From contig JAEOUB010000567.1 of assembly GCA_016839545.1 (NCBI GenBank), positions 1-6,003 on the forward strand: a stretch of 6,003 nucleotides of DNA, given 5' to 3'. A program made the translations under genes and the position numbers. Origin of the DNA: Candidatus Kariarchaeota archaeon (GTDB lineage: Archaea > Asgardarchaeota > Heimdallarchaeia > Heimdallarchaeales > Kariarchaeaceae). Under the pieces are notes generated by a model. It was not told the origin of the DNA. It made no database searches and saw nothing but the letters and a program-made list of their open reading frames with translations. Every line of letters starts with the position of its first letter. Position 1 is the first letter of the stretch. Below, piece by piece: positions 5,398 through 6,003 of the stretch.

Positions 5398-5748
5398 TTA
5401 ACCTAATTTGGGACCGGAGCTCCCTGGTGGAGCGGGTCCTTTTGGACCAGTTGTTGGTCCCACAGAGGGTCCTGATGCAGCAGGTGCGGCAGTGGGTGCC
5501 GCAGAACTACCACCTGACCCATCAAGTGCATTCAAAACTTGCTTGAAATCATCCTCAATCGATTCTAGGCGATTGGTCAGATCTTCAATCCGTTTCTCAT
5601 AACTACCGATCATCTCCTCCATCTGCTCTTCTAATTGGTTCACAATCTCTTTTAACTCTATAACCGTTGAACCTCCGGTTGACTCGATTAATTCATTTGG
5701 AAGAAGATCATCGAGATCATCTAGCTTACGCGGTCTTCGACGGGACAT
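5398..5748 (-). CDS. Hypothetical small coiled-coil protein with Gly/Pro/Ala-rich tail
   Basis: I do not recognise this family. Counting from the upstream ATG at 5757 it is 119 residues; the preferred start is the ATG at 5748 (116 residues), because a TATA-like box at 5771-5780 places transcription start near 5749, downstream of the first ATG. This implies a leaderless message. The N-terminus is basic (SRRRPRK), followed by an acidic DDLDDLLP stretch. Residues 33-78 (119-residue numbering) are a charged heptad-like coiled coil. The last 40 residues are low-complexity: Gly-Ser, Ala-Pro, then GP repeats (GPS, GPT, GPK, GPA, GPK), including PTAAP at 88-92. No cysteine, no membrane segment and no signal peptide. 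The layout suggests an oligomeric cytosolic protein with a flexible tail that could bind Pro-recognising partners. The coding call rests on the intact frame, the promoter and the clear coiled-coil periodicity. Confidence 0.78.
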   Translation of the reverse strand: MSRRRPRKLDDLDDLLPNELIESTGGSTVIELKEIVNQLEEQMEEMIGSYEKRIEDLTNRLESIEDDFKQVLNALDGSGGSSAAPTAAPAASGPSVGPTTGPKGPAPPGSSGPKLG

Positions 5749-5770
5749 CCTTATCATTTAGTCTTCTCGA

Positions 5771-5780
5771 TAATTTATAT
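5771..5780 (-). promoter_or_regulatory. TATA-like box for the orphan coiled-coil gene
   Basis: On the - strand this reads ATATAAATTA, a good archaeal TATA match. Its centre is about 28 bases before the ATG at 5748 and only 19 before the ATG at 5757, which favours the inner start and a leaderless message. It also separates this gene's transcription from the upstream GTPase. Confidence 0.5.
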
Positions 5781-5796
5781 CAATGTTGGTGACATC

Positions 5797-5806
5797 ATGT
5801 TAACAT
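5797..5806. repeat. Perfect 10-bp palindrome upstream of a TATA-like box
   Basis: ATGTTAACAT is self-complementary and lies 16 bp upstream of the TATA-like box of the orphan coiled-coil gene, a usual place for a dimeric regulator to bind. A second AATGTT half occurs at 5782-5787. One palindrome of this size in AT-rich DNA can arise by chance. Confidence 0.3.
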
Positions 5807-5853
5807 TTTGGTTATCTTTAGAATAATCCTGTAATTTTCCTCTCTCCTCAATT

Positions 5854-6003
5854 TTAGGATTTATCAGCTGCAATGAACTGTTCAATGTTTTTCAGAAGGG
5901 TGGCAAAGGCAGACTCAACATTATCTCCGGATAATGCAGAAGTTTCTACATAAGGTACCTCTACATTACTCCAATCGGAAAGACTTTGAGCATAATCCTT
6001 CCC
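5854..6003 (-). CDS. C-terminal end of a Ras-superfamily small GTPase (partial)
   Basis: The reading frame is open from the right edge to TAA at 5854-5856 and encodes the last 49 residues of a protein. The segment YVETSALSGDNVESAFATLL (residues 18-37 of the fragment) matches the G5 region (ETSAxxGxNVxxAF) and the final helix of Rab/Ras/Rho-like GTPases; SAL is the guanine-contacting G5 motif. The chain ends soon after that helix with QFIAADKS and has no C-terminal cysteine, so it lacks a prenylation box. Walker A, switch regions and the NKxD motif would lie beyond base 6003. Asgard genomes carry many such GTPases, so the fragment fits the inferred host. Subfamily (Rab, Ras, Rag or Arf-like) cannot be settled from this end. 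The following gene lies 105 nt downstream on the same strand and seems to have its own promoter. Confidence 0.85.
   Translation of the reverse strand, partial: GKDYAQSLSDWSNVEVPYVETSALSGDNVESAFATLLKNIEQFIAADKS

Noticed and set aside
5408..5602. Gly/Pro/Ala-rich + strand frame opposite the orphan coiled-coil gene
   Set aside because: The low-complexity GP pattern is a complement artefact of the GP-rich tail on the - strand (GGN/CCN codons mirror each other). The - strand frame has a TATA-like box and coiled-coil periodicity; this one does not.

Overview
This window reads as chromosomal DNA of an Asgard archaeon. It carries recognisable eukaryote-type ESCRT-I and ESCRT-II subunits (a UEV/steadiness-box Vps23, Vps28, Vps22/EAP30 and Vps25) and a Vps4-type AAA ATPase with an MIT domain. 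Next to them are purely archaeal genes: transcription factor TFE-alpha, a DUF2110 protein, archaeal TATA-like promoters and Shine-Dalgarno sites. From established knowledge, that mix is found outside eukaryotes only in Asgard archaea. The order or class within Asgard cannot be fixed from this sequence.

Layout. On the + strand, vps4 (84-1232) runs straight into vps25 (1229-1912) with a 4-nt overlap. All other genes lie on the - strand. Read in their transcription order from the right edge, they are: the C-terminal end of a Ras-superfamily small GTPase (5854 to beyond 6003), an orphan coiled-coil protein with a Gly/Pro/Ala tail (5398-5748), TFE-alpha (4783-5301), a DUF2110/S1-like protein (4020-4775), and then a compact vps23-vps28-vps22 run (3942 down to 1909). 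The two ESCRT blocks converge and share stop-codon bases at 1909-1912. Coding density is very high. The gaps are at most about 100 bases and hold the likely promoters; no stretch over 300 bases lacks a gene. I saw no RNA gene, mobile element or CRISPR array.

How the genes fit together. Vps23 and Vps28 would form a minimal ESCRT-I, since no Vps37 or Mvb12 gene is present. Vps22 and Vps25 would form a minimal ESCRT-II with only one EAP30-type subunit here. Vps4 would disassemble or remodel ESCRT-III filaments, whose genes are not in the window and may lie just left of base 1. The Vps23 UEV domain keeps the E2-like HPN motif but has alanine where an active E2 has cysteine, so it should bind ubiquitin or peptides rather than conjugate ubiquitin. 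TFE and DUF2110 form a separate transcription-related pair beside the ESCRT genes. The most novel points are the minimal ESCRT composition, the orphan coiled-coil protein with a PTAP-like tail, the N-terminal extension on Vps25, and the interlocked convergent stop codons.
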